A DNA stretch of 64,000 nt from Buxus sempervirens. Lineage: Eukaryota > Streptophyta > Magnoliopsida > Buxales > Buxaceae. The DNA is taken from assembly GCA_947561395.2 (NCBI GenBank), contig OX387187.1, positions 42,079,829-42,143,828 on the forward strand, given 5' to 3'. Under the pieces are notes generated by a model. That model searched no databases, was not told the DNA's origin, and saw only the letters and a program-made list of their open reading frames with translations. Shown here piece by piece: positions 32,500 to 44,834 of this stretch; within the stretch, counting starts at the first letter, position 1, and every line of letters begins with the position of its first letter. Position numbers and translations under genes: made by a program.

Positions 32500-33010
32500 T
32501 TATTGGATGCAAAATACCTGTCTTGCAACTGATAGGACTAAGCATCGAAGCTCCGCCATCTTTCTAGTATGCTGCTCACGTTGCATCTCTCTTAGGCGCC
32601 TCTCCTCCTCTAACCGTTCTTTCATTCGATTAAATTTGTGCATGCCTACAGAACGGCTGGAGGTTGGGCTCCACATTCTGCTTGGAGTCAACCCCATCCC
32701 ACATCATCTAACTCTGCCATGGGTGTCAGGTCCCATGACTTGAGTGTAGACACCATCGCGCGTCATACCATCTTGCGTGCCTCCGACCATAAAATTTCTC
32801 ATTTGTTCTTGAAATAAAGAAAAGTATTTAGGAACCATAATAACATGAATTTTATGAAATCCAAAATAAATGTTAATTCTTAATTACATCCAACTTACAA
32901 TCTTATCAGCTGCATCATCGCTTACTAGGGTGCCATCCTTTTGAGTATGTGTTTTAATAAAAGTCTCTGCTTGGCCAACCAATTGCTATGTGGCACATGA
33001 ATTTGGAGAG
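32500..33010 (-). pseudogene. CACTA-associated En/Spm (Ptta-type) transposase-like C-terminal fragment
   Basis: The minus strand reads an exon near 33010-32900 (AETFIKTHTQKDGTLVSDDA, then DKI at a GTAAG donor). A second piece from about 32810 has FMVGGTQDGMTRDGVYTQVM and GPDTHGRVR, a TGA stop, then GMGLTPSRMWSP and a charged coiled-coil-like stretch (MKERLEEERRLREMQREQ). The order, with FIKTHT plus a later GRVRG-like motif and coiled coil, fits the C-terminal domain of plant En/Spm Ptta proteins. The upstream part is not seen and the frame has a nonsense codon, so it is a remnant. Confidence 0.65.
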
Positions 33011-33149
33011 AAAAATGAGAAAAAGGATAAAATGAGTAACAACCATTAAAACCGAGAAACAATATAACTTTATTCGAAAGAAAGTAATATTAGAACAACA
33101 AAAGAATAAGCACATGTGAAATAGATAATAGAGACTATGAGTTTTTGTA

Positions 33150-35910
33150 CTACATTGATAATTAATCTGCTGTTATATTCCCTTTAAACTATGATCATCT
33201 GATTCAATGTAGTAACACAAAATATTCAATGCAGCCATATTTCCAAAGATCAATGATTGAAAAAAAAAATGATCATTAAACTGTCAGAATTGTAATGGTC
33301 CAACCACAATATGTATACACACTACTAAAAAATCTAACAAAACAATAACCATATGATATACACTGTAAAAGAAAAGGAAAATGGAAAGATAAAATAATCC
33401 AAGCATCACATAGGCACTGTTGCAGTATTTCCCATTTCTTTGTTTTGGTTATTTTTTTCTTCGTAATGCTAAGAATCTCATCATGACTCTTGAAAAGGTG
33501 GTTCTGTACCTGTGGTCTTGATAAAGTTTGCAATTCTTGTAAGTTCGGGGGATTTAATTTACAGGCTCTTGGCTGCTGCATTGAGACATCAATGGAGGTA
33601 TAATACATTATAGATCTTTAACAACAAAAGGTATAATACATTGTAGATCTTTAGCACTTTTATTTAGATGTGTTGCATGTAATGGAATGGGTGATGAGTT
33701 TAGTTGCTTCACTTGATGTAAGTTGTCCCAGGTGTAAATATAGTGGATGAATCAGTGAGATTTTTGTTGCTTATATTTTGATGCAACAGGAATGGTGATA
33801 CGTAGTTGACTAATTGATTATTGATTTAGAAGAACTGTGATTCATTCATCAATTAGAAATATTTGCTGGCAACCTGACTTTGTTTGGGGGTTTAATAACG
33901 AGATTGTAGTTGGTGTACAGATCCTAGATCAATTTCACAAATATTATGGGAGAGCATATCATACTTCCCTGTTCTGAAGGAACATTTTTGGTTCAATCAA
34001 GCTTCATGGTCGACAAGAGGAACCCCCCAAAAAAGGTTAAGAGTATATATATTATCAGTTTTTACCCTCATTCGTCTCTCTATTTGCTCTGGATTATTTT
34101 GGCGAGTGGCATATTCTCCAGCTGATTGATCTTAGTAGCTAAGATCTGTTTTGTTATCTTTTGTATTCTGTTTTTGGATAGTGGCAAATTCTGATATTTC
34201 TATCAAAATTTCCTATTAGGCTTACAAAATCAAGTTTTATGATACGAAATTACATGGAAACCATTTTCCTTAACTTCCCTTATCTTCATTGGAGAAGGAA
34301 CAGGAGTGCATGTAAACCATTTTCAGAACGCATTTTCTCTGGTTCTAGAATCCAGTAGTACCATGAAACCTGCAGATGGGATGTGGGGCTCCCTATTGAA
34401 ACGGGGCATCCATCCGCACTTTTCATGCTGGTTACCACTAAGTGGCACCAGATGAAACGGTCTCCCATTTTCTTTATCTTCCTTTCATTGAACATATCAC
34501 AGCTTTAAAGTTTTGGTTGTTACTTTTTTTTTAGCATAAAAAGTGTAACTTCTGCAATGCTGAATTTATTCACATATTCCAACATTTGATACTAGTCAGA
34601 TGCAAGGTTTATAAGAGGAAGGAATCTGCAATGGATGATTTTGATGCTTGTAATATAGCAGATAGGGAGCCACAGCCTTCACAGCAGCTTAATGTATTCT
34701 TCCTTTTCTATTCTTGGCTATCCCTATAGAATCTGATTGTCTTACATTATTTTCCTCTCAAATATGCTCATTTATGCTATATAGCATGCAGTAATTGCAT
34801 AGTATTATTGCGATTCAATATTTATTTTGACAGATGGACACTGAAAGAGATAAAAAGCATATCTATTCTATACATGCTGAGCTTCAGTATTTTTATCTTT
34901 GAAGATGCATGCTACGCGAAGTAGAAATTAGTTTTGTCAAAACTTACAAAAAATATTTCCCCCAAAACAATCTTATAATATCTTATTGTCTTATATTACT
35001 ATGCTGGTGCATTTTTCTTTTTATTTTTAGTAGTGAGTCACGCTATTCAACTTTCTTGGATGCTTAAATGACTTGCAAGTATTAATAATATTAACACAAA
35101 ATCTATGCTATACATAAGACTACTAGGCCTTTTGGAGAGTGTTCCACACAAATACTTTTTGGTTTTTTTTTGAAAATAACCTTTTAATGTTATTATTTTA
35201 TATATTTACATGGTTATATTTGTCTTTTTCATTTTTCAGTTCCCAAAATATACCCTTCATCAACAAGTTATTATCCCATATATCCTAATCTTATTTTCTA
35301 ATGACTCTGCTAGTATAGTTTCTGAGAAATAACTACTTAAGACGTGAGATGGAGTCTCAGTCCCACCTCAAAAAATAAAAAATAAAAAAATAAAACAAAA
35401 AGATAAGGATAAAGGAAAAAAATGGTAAATAAAGAAGAAAAATTAACATACTTTTGAAAATAATTAAAATTTAGTCAGCAAAGTTTTGAGTTTTAAATTT
35501 TGAAAAACCTTTATCAGAATAATTAAATTTTAGTGACATTTTAATTTTATGAACAAAATCTTTGAAGAATGCCCTTATACCACCCATTCATGTGATTTGT
35601 ATAAGCAATAAAATGATTTGCACAAGTCAATAAAACGGTGAGTACAAGTCAATAAAATAACTTATACTTTCTAAAATGGCTTGTACAAGTTAAAGAAAAA
35701 TGATTTGCATTTTCTATTAACATTGTGTAGTAATTTGTACAAGTCATTTCATTGATTTGTACAAACTATTTGAGTGAGTAATGTAAGGGCATTTTTGGAA
35801 TAATTGGTTTTGTAAAACTAAAATGTTATTAAAAGTTAACTATATTGATAAATGTTCATTAAAAATTATAACTCAAAACGTTTCTCACTGAATCTTTATT
35901 ATTTTTAAAA
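33150..35910 (+). repeat. Module M2
   Basis: Paralogue of M1, M3 and M4 without large insertions, and so the reference for empty sites. It begins GATAATTAATCTGCTGTTAT like M3 at 48611. The conserved short ORF region (about 34540-34690) has lost its ATG (AGCATAAAAAG) and its stop. The last part (35560-35800) is a degenerate run of TTGTACAAGTCAATAAAAT words. It ends at AAAAGTATATTAATTTTAAGG before the copy-2 promoter. No functional gene is seen. Confidence 0.8.
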
Positions 35911-35999
35911 GTATATTAATTTTAAGGCGAAACCTTTTTTTTTTTTAGGTAAGATTTAAGGCGAAACCTGCATGTACGTATAAAGTAAAGAACAGTTAG

Positions 36000-36318
36000 A
36001 TGGGCCCACTTCAGACGTCATTACAGGATATGGATTTCGAAATCGGACTCGCAGCTAAGCTAGGCACGAAAGTGTTACAAGCGATAATTGCCCTTTCTTC
36101 ATTATTTAGCGTCCCACTTCCCAGAACGACAATGGCGGTCGGCTACTACCAAAAAAGAAGACAATGGCAGTGGGCACCGTGGATGCACGAGGTCCTGCTT
36201 CTCCTTCTTCTATTTCCAACGAGATCCAACGTGACAAACGTGGACTAGTGATTGAAGGTGCCTCCTCTAATATAAAATACTGGAGTAATTAACAGAATAT
36301 TATTCAAGGGGAAGACAA
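36000..36318 (+). promoter_or_regulatory. Promoter of 2OGD copy 2 (pseudogene)
   Basis: TATAAAATA at 36271-36279 is 40 bases before the ATG. Only one copy of the CAATGGCAGTGGGCACC unit is present, with no tandem array. ACGT cores at about 36225 and 36239 (CAACGTGACAAACGTGGAC) are intact. Confidence 0.6.
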
Positions 36319-36964
36319 TGGCGACGACAATGAGCGTTGAAATAGATTTCGATTGAGCGAAAGAAGTGAAGCAATTCTAAGAGTCAAAGATGGAAGTGAA
36401 AGGCCTTGTTGATTCCGGCATCACCTCCATCCTTCGCTTATTCGTTCATCGTCTTGAATCCCGGTCCCGTCCCTCTGCAATTCATAAGGATCCAAATGTT
36501 ATCTCTGTCGTTGATCTCTCTGGTTCTGATGCCGATTCCGGCCGTCGATCTGTCATCGTTGACCAAAGCAGACACACCTTGTGTACGTCAGGTCTCTTCC
36601 AAATCATCAACCATGAGATCCCCTGCAACATCCTTGACAGCACGATCTTTGCCGTCAAAGCCTTCCACGAACAATCGACGGAGATGAAGTCCCGAATCTA
36701 CGCTCGGGAGATGGAAAGCAGCGTCTCTTTCTACTCCAACTTGGATCTCGTGTTCAACTCCAAGCCAGCATCATGGAGGGACACGCTCTTGGTTAATTTC
36801 GGTCCGGAACCTCTAGACTGTGATAAGATACTGGAGATCTGCCAGAAAAGCTGCTTCAGTGGGACCAGCAGACTAGTCGTTTGGTAGAGTTGATAATGGA
36901 GATGATCTGGGAAGGTCTAGGCTTGGTGGAGACAGCAAGATTGAAGGCGTACTTGGAGGGGAGA

Positions 36965-39343
36965 TGTAACGCCCCGGATCCAGATTACGTGAAATAACTG
37001 TAATTCATATCCGAAGGTTACCGACAATCCACAGGATCTAATCAGAGTATAAGAAACATGAAATTTAACTAATAATAATATCCAAATTACATGATATCAA
37101 AGGTTCTCTAATCCCAATCACCATCTTAAATTAACTAAAATAATCCATGAAATACAACTCACAATGAGATAAAAATATCTACGACACTATAATAAAATCC
37201 TCCTCACAGTACTCCGGATAGTCTGCCGGAATATCGAACCCCACTGTAACGTCCTCTCTGAGATCTGGAAAACAAAACAAAGTAGTGAGATACGACTATC
37301 TCAGCAAGTAGTAATGCATGCACAAAAATACAGTTATAACATTTCTAAAACATGCACAGTACGTTTAACCTCGGTTAATCCGTCTAATCTCGGAAAATAT
37401 CATTATTCTAATTCAAAAAACTTATATATATATATATATTGGGACTCGTGAAGTTTGTCTATTTTGTGTGGCTAAGCACTAGTGTTCCAAACAATCCAGT
37501 CGAAATACTGCAACAGCTCAAATACCCAATTCATCGCCCTCATGACAGAAAAAAAAAACTCATGTGACCTCACCCTCATGGTGGAAAGGGAGTTGCTGCA
37601 GCACTTCTCTCATGGAAGGCCTCTCCATCATGGAGGAAATGCATAAAGGAACCCTAGACTTAATCCAAACAAAACATACAAAATTCACTACAACTCGACT
37701 ATGGATCCACACTAAGTCTCACCCTATTATGTCAGGACAATTTCTTATATACAATGCAAGGTAATCATAAATCATGTTTGTAGTAAAAGAAAAACATTTT
37801 ATCGTGAACAATATCAATTTCAGATTCATTTACTCACTATAACCTTCCAACAGATAATACAGCATTTGATACCTAATTTAGGAATATTCACCATGTCATC
37901 AAACCAGAAACAAATAAACACCCGATTAATCCATAATAAAAAACAGACCAGATTTATAATTACATGATCAGCAAAACAAATAAAGATTATTTCAGATCCC
38001 ATAATCCCAAAGACTATACCCTTAGGTTAGAACTCCAATTTTACCAACACTTAACCAATTTAATTCTAAGATCAATTTCACCTGGAACCTTACTATACAT
38101 GATAATTTCTATGAGTGACTATATACTGATCTCCATAAAATTCATAGAACATTTCAAGTTTCCACACATAGTATTTTTCCCTAACCTTACATGCATTCAA
38201 TATCACCATACACAAGACTTCCGAAAACTCTGATTTATTCTCTGTTGAAAATTCTAATTTCATCCCACTAATTCAATCCTATGATTAATAGTGCATTACA
38301 ATACTTTAATCCACTCATTTAAACTTGATGCAGGTGTTAAAAATCATTTACAACCAAAGAATCACAACAGCCGCAACTTTGCATATGAAATTAGGTCTAG
38401 TGCTAACCAACAACATCTGGCGCTAATCCTGGTGAGGTTGGCGCCAGGTCCATTAGGTTGGTGTCAAGTTCACAACTTGAACCATTTACAAAAAAATGAT
38501 AAAACTTCCTTGACAGAACCTTATATCTCCATTCAAATCTCATCTATTACATTCATAAACATCCAAATAATATATATAAACACTCCGAAAATCAATCCAA
38601 CCAAACTTAGAAGATCTAGAATTTTTACGATCCAAAACATGAACATAACACGATGTTTATTCTTAACCCAGAAAACTTCTAGCAGAATATAGAACACGTA
38701 CATAAAACCAGACAGATGAAGATACTACTTGCCTCTTTGATGTTGAAGCTCAACTCCACAGAGATCACTCTCGATCAGTAACTCAACAACTCTTCGAAAT
38801 TTTCCGATAAAAAATCTCCGATCTGAACTTGGATGCTTCCTGCTCCAACAGAAATGAACGAGTCCTTCTTTATTCCAAAACAAATCCCTCCACCCTTTCT
38901 CCACTCTTAGATCTAAGTTAGATTTGTTTGGCTTCCTCCGAGGTCGTAACAGTTGGAAACGTTCGGCGAACCATCTGTTGGTAATGCTCGGTGGAAGAAA
39001 CTGATGGAATTTCTTTACATTGCAAAAACTTTTGATTTTCTCTTTTGATCATGTGTAATGCTCCATCACCATCTCATCTACACCAACCGACCATCTTTAC
39101 TTGATCAAGATAAAATCTTTTCAAACACAATCTTAACCCTACTATAGTTTATTTTCTAAAAATATTCTAAGCAATAATTATTTACAATAAGCTCTATCTT
39201 ACTTACCCGAAATATACTTAAACCTACTTTTATGAAATTCCCATATTGCCCTTGAATAGCTTTCACCTGAAAATCTAGCATATAAATGAAATGATTTTCT
39301 AATTATTCTTCAAAATAAAATACCAAAAATTCGGGGTTTTACA
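36965..39343 (-). mobile_element. Solo LTR, 2.38 kb, inserted in exon 1 of copy 2; Ty3-like
   Basis: TGTAACGCCCCGG to GGGGTTTTACA on +, TSD GGAGA (36960-36964, 39344-39348). Read on the minus strand it starts TGTAAAACCCC and ends GGGGCGTTACA, the style of Ty3 chromovirus LTRs, and the ACTTGCTGAGATAGTCG stretch fits that sense. It contains a 16-base TA run near 37425 and no coding domain. Confidence 0.92.
38412..38475. repeat. Short-word cluster (CTGGCGC / TTGGCGCCAGG) in the 2.38 kb LTR
   Basis: CTGGCGCTAATCC, GGTTGGCGCCAGG and TTGGTGTCAAG lie within 65 bases. The words resemble the CTGGCGCTCACC / GGCGCCAG set of the otherwise different LTR at 1963-5085. Confidence 0.55.
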
Positions 39344-39837
39344 GGAGATCAACGGTTGGCTTGATTTATCCGTATTGTCCAGAGCTTGATCTGAAGGTGG
39401 GGGTCCAGTCTCATACTGATCCAGGAGTGTTGACGATTTTGCTGCAAGATCAGGTCGAAGGGTTGCAGGTGAAGCACGAAGAGGACTGGGTGGACGTTAA
39501 GCCCATTGCCAGAGCTCTCGTCATCAATGCCGAAGACTTTCTCTAGGTAACCTTTTAACGACGGCAAGTATGTGTGCGCACTTTTAATTGTTTTATTATT
39601 TCATTAACTTCTTATAAGGTGAGGAGTAAAAGATACAATAGGACGTTTGCAGCGCATGTACATCAAGAGAGGCTATGTGAATTTTGGAAAATCATTTGCT
39701 ATAGAGCTAAAATCGGGTGATTTTGTGAAACCATCGGCTGGGATGGAGTTTGGATATGTGGGGCTCTCTCTTGACATGAGCATCCATTCGTGCGTTTCAT
39801 GCTGGCACCAGGTGAAATGCTCTCAAATTATATTTAC

Positions 39838-40685
39838 ATTTACTGCCTGTCCTTTGGGATGAGAAATAAGAAAAATTAGATTTCCATACGAATTTTTGGA
39901 AGTTTTTCAGCTTTAGTTAGAAATACAAAAGAGAAATTCTATTTTGATAATATTTCGTAAAATATTTCATATTTAGTTAGAATATGGATTTAATGACCTG
40001 ATAGTTTAATCAATTTTTTTAATAAGGAGAATTAGATTTGCATTTAATGTGCGCCGATCGGCTTGAAAGAAGAAAAATTAGATTTTGATACGAATATTTG
40101 AAAATTTTTCAGATTTAGTTAGATATACGAAAGAGAAATTCTATTTTGATGATATTTCGTAAAATATTTCATATTTAGTCAAAATAATGCATTTCATAAC
40201 CTGAGTACAAAAAATAGTTAAACAATTTCTTTAAAAAAATATAGTTTAATGGATTTCTACAAGCTTCCTTTATACCTAAGCATCCACAACCAGGTTCCAA
40301 ACTCAGCCAGGTTTCTTCCTTCTCTCGACATCGCAGTTTCAACTATTTGTTTGATCCACAATCATTTTCTGAGTTCCATCTAAAGCTTTTCCAGCATTAC
40401 TTTACAAACTCTATCAATGCTAAATAGAATTGGAATTACTTGAGTTATTGGGAGACAACAACTTAATACCCAGCCTCAATATAGCTGTGAAACTGGGAGG
40501 AGAATAATCCCAACAAAGACATGCAAACAAGTGACAAGTTTTTGTCGTCTCTGTTATTACTTATGACTATTACTGCATTTTGAAACAATCCATACGACGA
40601 ACAACCTCATTTTGGTTTACCAAAATAAAGAACAACATCATTTTGGAATGTACAACGCCCGTGCATCGCACGAGTTGCTTGCTAG
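39838..40685 (+). mobile_element. 3' part of the Helitron upstream of copy 3
   Basis: This matches about 19440-20288, including two of the 230 bp units and the end GCCCGTGCATCGCACGAG...CTAG (40682-40685). Its left half is missing: the copy-2 intron is fused directly to the Helitron interior near 39830. An extra 40-base piece near 40610-40645 duplicates AAAGAACAACATCATTTTGG. Confidence 0.8.
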
Positions 40686-40849
40686 TATTAATTTCAAGGT
40701 GAAACTTGCATGTACGTACAAGTAAAGAACAGTTAGATGGGCCCACTTCACACGTGATTACAGGATATGGATTTCAAAAATCAGACACGTAGCAAAGCTA
40801 GGTGGTGGGCACTTTCTTCATTATTTAGAGTCCCACTTCCGCATAGCGA

Positions 40850-41285
40850 CAATGGCGGTGGGCTACAGCCAACAAAACAAGTCAATGGCAGTGGGCACCA
40901 TGCATGTACTAGTGCTCTTCAAGTCAATGGCGGTGGGCTATAGCTCAAAACAAGTCAATGGCAGTGGGCACCATGCATGTACTAGTGCTCTTCAAGTCAA
41001 TGGCGGTGGGCTATAGCTAACAAAACAAGCCAATGGAAGTGGACACGACTTCAAATCGGCTGGAGCCCCTTGCTGGAAGATCTGCCCACCGTTGGACCAG
41101 CAGATGTTCCATTGTAGGCTCCAGCTGATATGACCTTAGTGGGCATCGTGCATGTACGACGTATTTCTCTTCTCCTTCTTCTATCTCCAAAGAGATCCAA
41201 CGTGAAAAACGTGGACTAGTGATCGAAGGTGCCTCCTCTAGTATAAAATACCGGAGTAGTTAATAGATTGTTCAAGGGGAAGACA
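40850..41285 (+). promoter_or_regulatory. Promoter of 2OGD copy 3, with about three tandem units and a foldback insert
   Basis: A unit of about 75 bases (CAATGGCGGTGGGCT..., CAATGGCAGTGGGCACCATG, TACTAGTGCTCTTCAAGT) is repeated about three times at 40850-41040. A 75-base foldback (ATCGGCTGGAGCC at 41055, inverse GGCTCCAGCTGAT ending 41129) follows. CAACGTGAAAAACGTGGAC provides two ACGT cores near 41200. TATAAAATA is at 41242-41250, 36 bases before the ATG. Confidence 0.7.
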
Positions 41286-43428
41286 ATGGCGACGACAATG
41301 AACGTCGAAGTAGATTTCAATCGAGCGAAAGAAGTGAAGCAATTCGAAGAGTCAAAGATGGGAGTGAAAGGCCTCGTCGATTCCTGCATCACCTCCATCC
41401 CTCGCTTATTTGTTCATCCTCCTGAATCCCGGCCTCGTCCCTCTGCAATTCGTAAGGATCCAAATGTTATCCCCGTTGTTGATCTCTCTGGTTCTGGTGT
41501 CGATTCCGGGCGTCGATCTGTCATCGTTGACCAAATTCGACACGCCTTGCATACATTAGGGCTCTTCCAAATCATCAACCACGGGATCCCTTGCAACGTT
41601 CTCAACAGCACGATCTCTGCCGTCAAAGCCTTCCACGAACAACCGACGGAGATAAAGTCCCAACTCTACGCTCAGGAGATGGAAAGCGGTGTCTCTTTTT
41701 ACTCCAACTTGGGTCTCGTGTTCAACTCCAAGCCAGCGTCATGGAGGGACTCGCTCCTGGTTAATTTCGGTCCAGAACCTCTGGATTGTGATAAGATACC
41801 GGAGATCTGCCAGAAGGAGCTGCTTCAGTGGGACCAGCAGACTAGTCGCTTGACAGAATTGATAATGGAGATGATCTGGGAAGGTCTAGGCTTGGTGGAG
41901 ACAGCAAAATTGAAGGCGATGACGTGCTTGGAGGGGAGATATACGGTTGGCTTCATTTATCCGTACTGTCCAGAGCCTGATTTGACGTTTGGGGTCAAGT
42001 CTCATGCTGATCCAGGAGCGTTGACGATTCTGTTGCAAGATCAGATCGGAGGGTTGCAGGTGAAGCACGAAGAGGACTGGGTGGACGTTAAGCCCATTGC
42101 CGGAGCTCTCGTCATCAACGCCGGAGCTATTATCCAGGTAACCTTTTAATGACAGCAAGTATGTGTGCGCACTTTTAATTATTTATTAGTTCATTAACTT
42201 CTTACAAGGTGAGGAGTAAAAGATACAAATGGACGACTAATGATTGTATGTGACGCATGTACAACAAGAGAGGCCATGTGAATTTTGGAAAATCATTTCC
42301 TATAGAGCTAAAATCCGGTGGTGGGATGAGTTTGGATGTGTGGGGCTCTCTCCCGACATGAGCCTCCATCCGTACGTTTCACACTGGCACCACTGAATGG
42401 TACCAGGTGAAATGCTCTCGAATTTTGGTGACTCCCATACATGCTTCTCTTTTCAATAAATATGTGGGGCCCTCAAATGAATATGTGGGGCCCTCAAAAA
42501 GTAAATGGTGGACCCTAATGAACGTGTGGGGGTGTATATAGTGTGGGCTGTAGGAGATGCGAATCCTTGTCTTTTCTAAAATTTTTTTTATTATGATTTT
42601 TTTAATATTACTTAATATCCCATAAACTACAAGAAATTGCCCCTTCCCCACTTAAAAAAAAATGAAAAATGGATACTTTGACCCGTGTATCAAAGATCTC
42701 ATTTATAAAAAGGATGACTTTTAAAAAAATATTGACTTTTAAATTCACTTTTGAAAAAAAATTAAAAAGTAGTGTCTCTTTGTTTTAGCTAGATACGTTG
42801 CTTACTTGGGACTCAAATGCATTGTATGTGGAATACAAGTGCATCTTACACGAGGCCACGAGCCCGTCGCACATCATACACTTGTATCCCATAAATAATG
42901 TGCTCGTGTCTCAAGTGGGTTGCGCTTGTATCCAGGCCATATAATTACAATAAAGTTATCTTATAGTTTTTTTATGGACTGTTTTTATATATCTCGGCCA
43001 AAAGCTTTTTTTATAATTTTTATATTTTTTTAAAAGTAATGTTTCTAAAACATTTTAATATTAATATAGTTGAATTTATTCTGACATATTGGTTGTCCTT
43101 CTTGAGCTAATTTTCTAACTCCATCCCTATTTTAAATGATAAATGCAATATCCTAAGGTAAAGAAATGGTGTGTTTCAGATAATGTCCAACGATGAGTAC
43201 GTGAGCGCGGAGCATCGGGTGTTGGCCAACCCTTTCCGTGAGCCACGAATATCCGTTGCCACGTTCTTCAACTATGGCAACATGGAGGACATGTATGGCC
43301 CATTGCTGGAGCTCGTATCACCGGAGAAGCCAGCGGTTTACCGGTCATTCACGATTTCGGGGTATGTGGAAAGGTATATCACACAAGACTTCGAAGGAAA
43401 CTCCTTGAGAAACTACTACAAAATTTGA
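41286..43428 (+). CDS. 2-oxoglutarate/Fe(II)-dependent dioxygenase, copy 3, complete
   Basis: Exons 41286-42137 and 43180-43428 (GT-AG intron 42138-43179) encode 366 residues. Exon 1 is about 93 per cent like copy 1 by my count of residue differences. Iron ligands His240, Asp242 and His296 and the Arg307/Ser309 pair are all present. As in copy 1, NIGDLLQ of the family reads NAGAIIQ. Exon 2 is type B: it differs from copy 1 in about a third of positions (YVSAEHRVLAN, ATFFNYGNMEDMYG, FTISGYVERYI) but matches the orphan exon at 57444. The intron starts like copy 1 and then turns into different AT-rich sequence near 42566. Role as for copy 1: an oxidase of unknown substrate, cytosolic, no targeting signal seen. 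Confidence 0.92.
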
Positions 43429-44834
43429 AGAGGCAACGCGTGCATGATTTGTTTTCATGCACCTTAAACGTTAGTTAAAGTTGATTTATTTCAGTGTATT
43501 AATGAAATATGTGAGAAGTGAGACACTTCCAACTTCCTATCCTCTTCATTACCAAAAACAAAAAACAAAAAAAAAACCTTCCTATCCTCTCCTCCCCTTA
43601 TCTTATTGTATCAATGAAATATGTGAGAAGTGAGACAGTTCCAACTTCCTATCCTCTCCTCCCCTTATCTCAGTGTATGAATGAAATATGTGAGGCATGA
43701 TTATCTCATTCATGTTTAATTATACATGGCATTTATCATCAGTGATTCTAACATTATTTATCACAAATATTGTACAATAAACTCTAAATAAAGAGTCCAT
43801 ACAATAAATAACCCTTATCATCATTGATGCTTATGTTACTTATAACTACTATTGTATGATATACAAGGCAACCGTTGGGAAGCGTGCCAAAATAACTATT
43901 TTTTTTTTCTGAACCTGACCTTCTAATGACATTTTGTATTATATATATTTATATGGGTAACTTTGTCTTTCTCATTTTTTCAAATTTCAAAAGAGACCCC
44001 TCAACAATTCCTCATATATTACATGATCTAAACTTTGTATCTACGTAAGTGCAATACTACACGTGTACCCCACTAGTTATTTTTTATTTAGGGTAAAAAT
44101 TTAAAAATTTAAACGATTAAATATTTTTAAATTGACTATTGCTATCTTTAATCTTTTTCATAAAATAAATCATTTTTCATCATAAAAAATTTGCAAAATC
44201 TTAAACTTTTTGTTCTTAAAGAAGGGTAAATTCATTAGAAACTATAGGAGGGGTATTTGTAATTATCAAAAACCGAAAGAGAGGTAACTATAATTTTTTT
44301 TAATAATTAGAGAAAAGAAAATTCATCAGAAATCATAAGAGGGGTATTTGTAATTATTAGAAACCAAATGGGAGATAATTATAATTTTTTTCCATTTGAT
44401 AGTAATAGGTACAAAGTATTATAGATGACCACATTTAATTGAAAATTGCCTACAAAATTTTCTTGAATTGATTTTTGTTGATAGCATAAGATGTTGCCAT
44501 GTGAAGCATCTCATAGCCAATTTTTATAAGTTGACCCCATGTAAAACTTTTACAATAAAGGAAAATCACTAAGCGTGAGATACTTTACATGGCAGCATCT
44601 CATGTTCGCATAAAAAACCAATCAAAGGAAAAAATTGAGTGATCCCCTGGTAAATTCCAACGGGGAGATGTCATGCCACCCAAAAGAGTTAATGCCGCTG
44701 CCTCCTTGTATTGGCAAGTAACACCTACTAAGCAAAACGTCACAAAGATAACAAAATTAAATCTTGTAATCTCTGTCATAGTCGATATCGTTATAACATT
44801 AACGAACCTTGTAATCTAGTGAGAGTCGATATCA
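43429..44834 (+). other. Downstream flank of copy 3 (type B), with short repeats; no gene seen
   Basis: This matches 57693-60482 (minus a solo LTR) after the orphan exon. At 43500-43700 the phrase AATGAAATATGTGAGAAGTG with CTATCCTCTCCTCCCCTTAT is repeated two to three times. At 44225-44400 a unit of about 105 bases (GAGGGGTATTTGTAATTAT) is doubled. 44483-44611 is a foldback described separately. No coding frame of note. Confidence 0.65.
44483..44611. mobile_element. Foldback MITE with 30 bp inverted ends
   Basis: Left end AGCATAAGATGTTGCCATGT with GAAGCATCTCA pairs with the right end TGAGATACTTTACATGGCAG with CATCTCATGTTCGC. A diverged copy is at about 60112-60238 in the paralogous flank, so it predates that duplication. 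Confidence 0.75.

Larger units (their letters stand above)
26278..33149 (-). mobile_element. CACTA (En/Spm-like) transposon, left end with nested insertions; right end not found
   Basis: The left end reads CACTACAAAATAGACAATTT. Next to it (26300-26425) and again at 31192-31400 and 31732-31930 are many copies of the subterminal word TACCGCCGG(T) in both directions, as in CACTA elements. Transposase-like coding remains are at 32500-33010 on the minus strand. An inverted LTR pair (26427-31186) and a Cassandra LTR (31402-31731) are nested in it. No matching right terminal repeat is visible before module M2 starts near 33150, so the element is probably truncated. The 31930-32200 part is AT-rich with an ATA microsatellite-like run near 32130. 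Confidence 0.75.
36319..39825 (+). pseudogene. 2OGD copy 2, pseudogene split by a solo LTR and lacking exon 2
   Basis: Homology to copy 1 begins at ATG 36319, but codon 13 is TGA and codon 21 is TAA. A one-base loss near 36846 shifts the frame before the LTR insertion at 36965. Coding sequence resumes at 39349 and reaches the end of exon 1 at 39546, where the last codon CAG has become TAG. Residues equivalent to the iron ligands read HTD. The NAED stretch keeps the Asp that copies 1, 3 and 5 lack, perhaps an older state. The intron follows to about 39825, then sequence jumps into Helitron material upstream of copy 3. Exon 2 is absent, so no functional product is possible. Confidence 0.92.

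Noticed and set aside
32408..32743. Plus-strand ORF of 111 codons
   Set aside because: The opposite strand carries the recognisable CACTA-associated coiled-coil sequence; the plus frame is its shadow.
37425..37440. TA microsatellite as a regulatory site
   Set aside because: It is a simple repeat inside a solo LTR with no sign of function.
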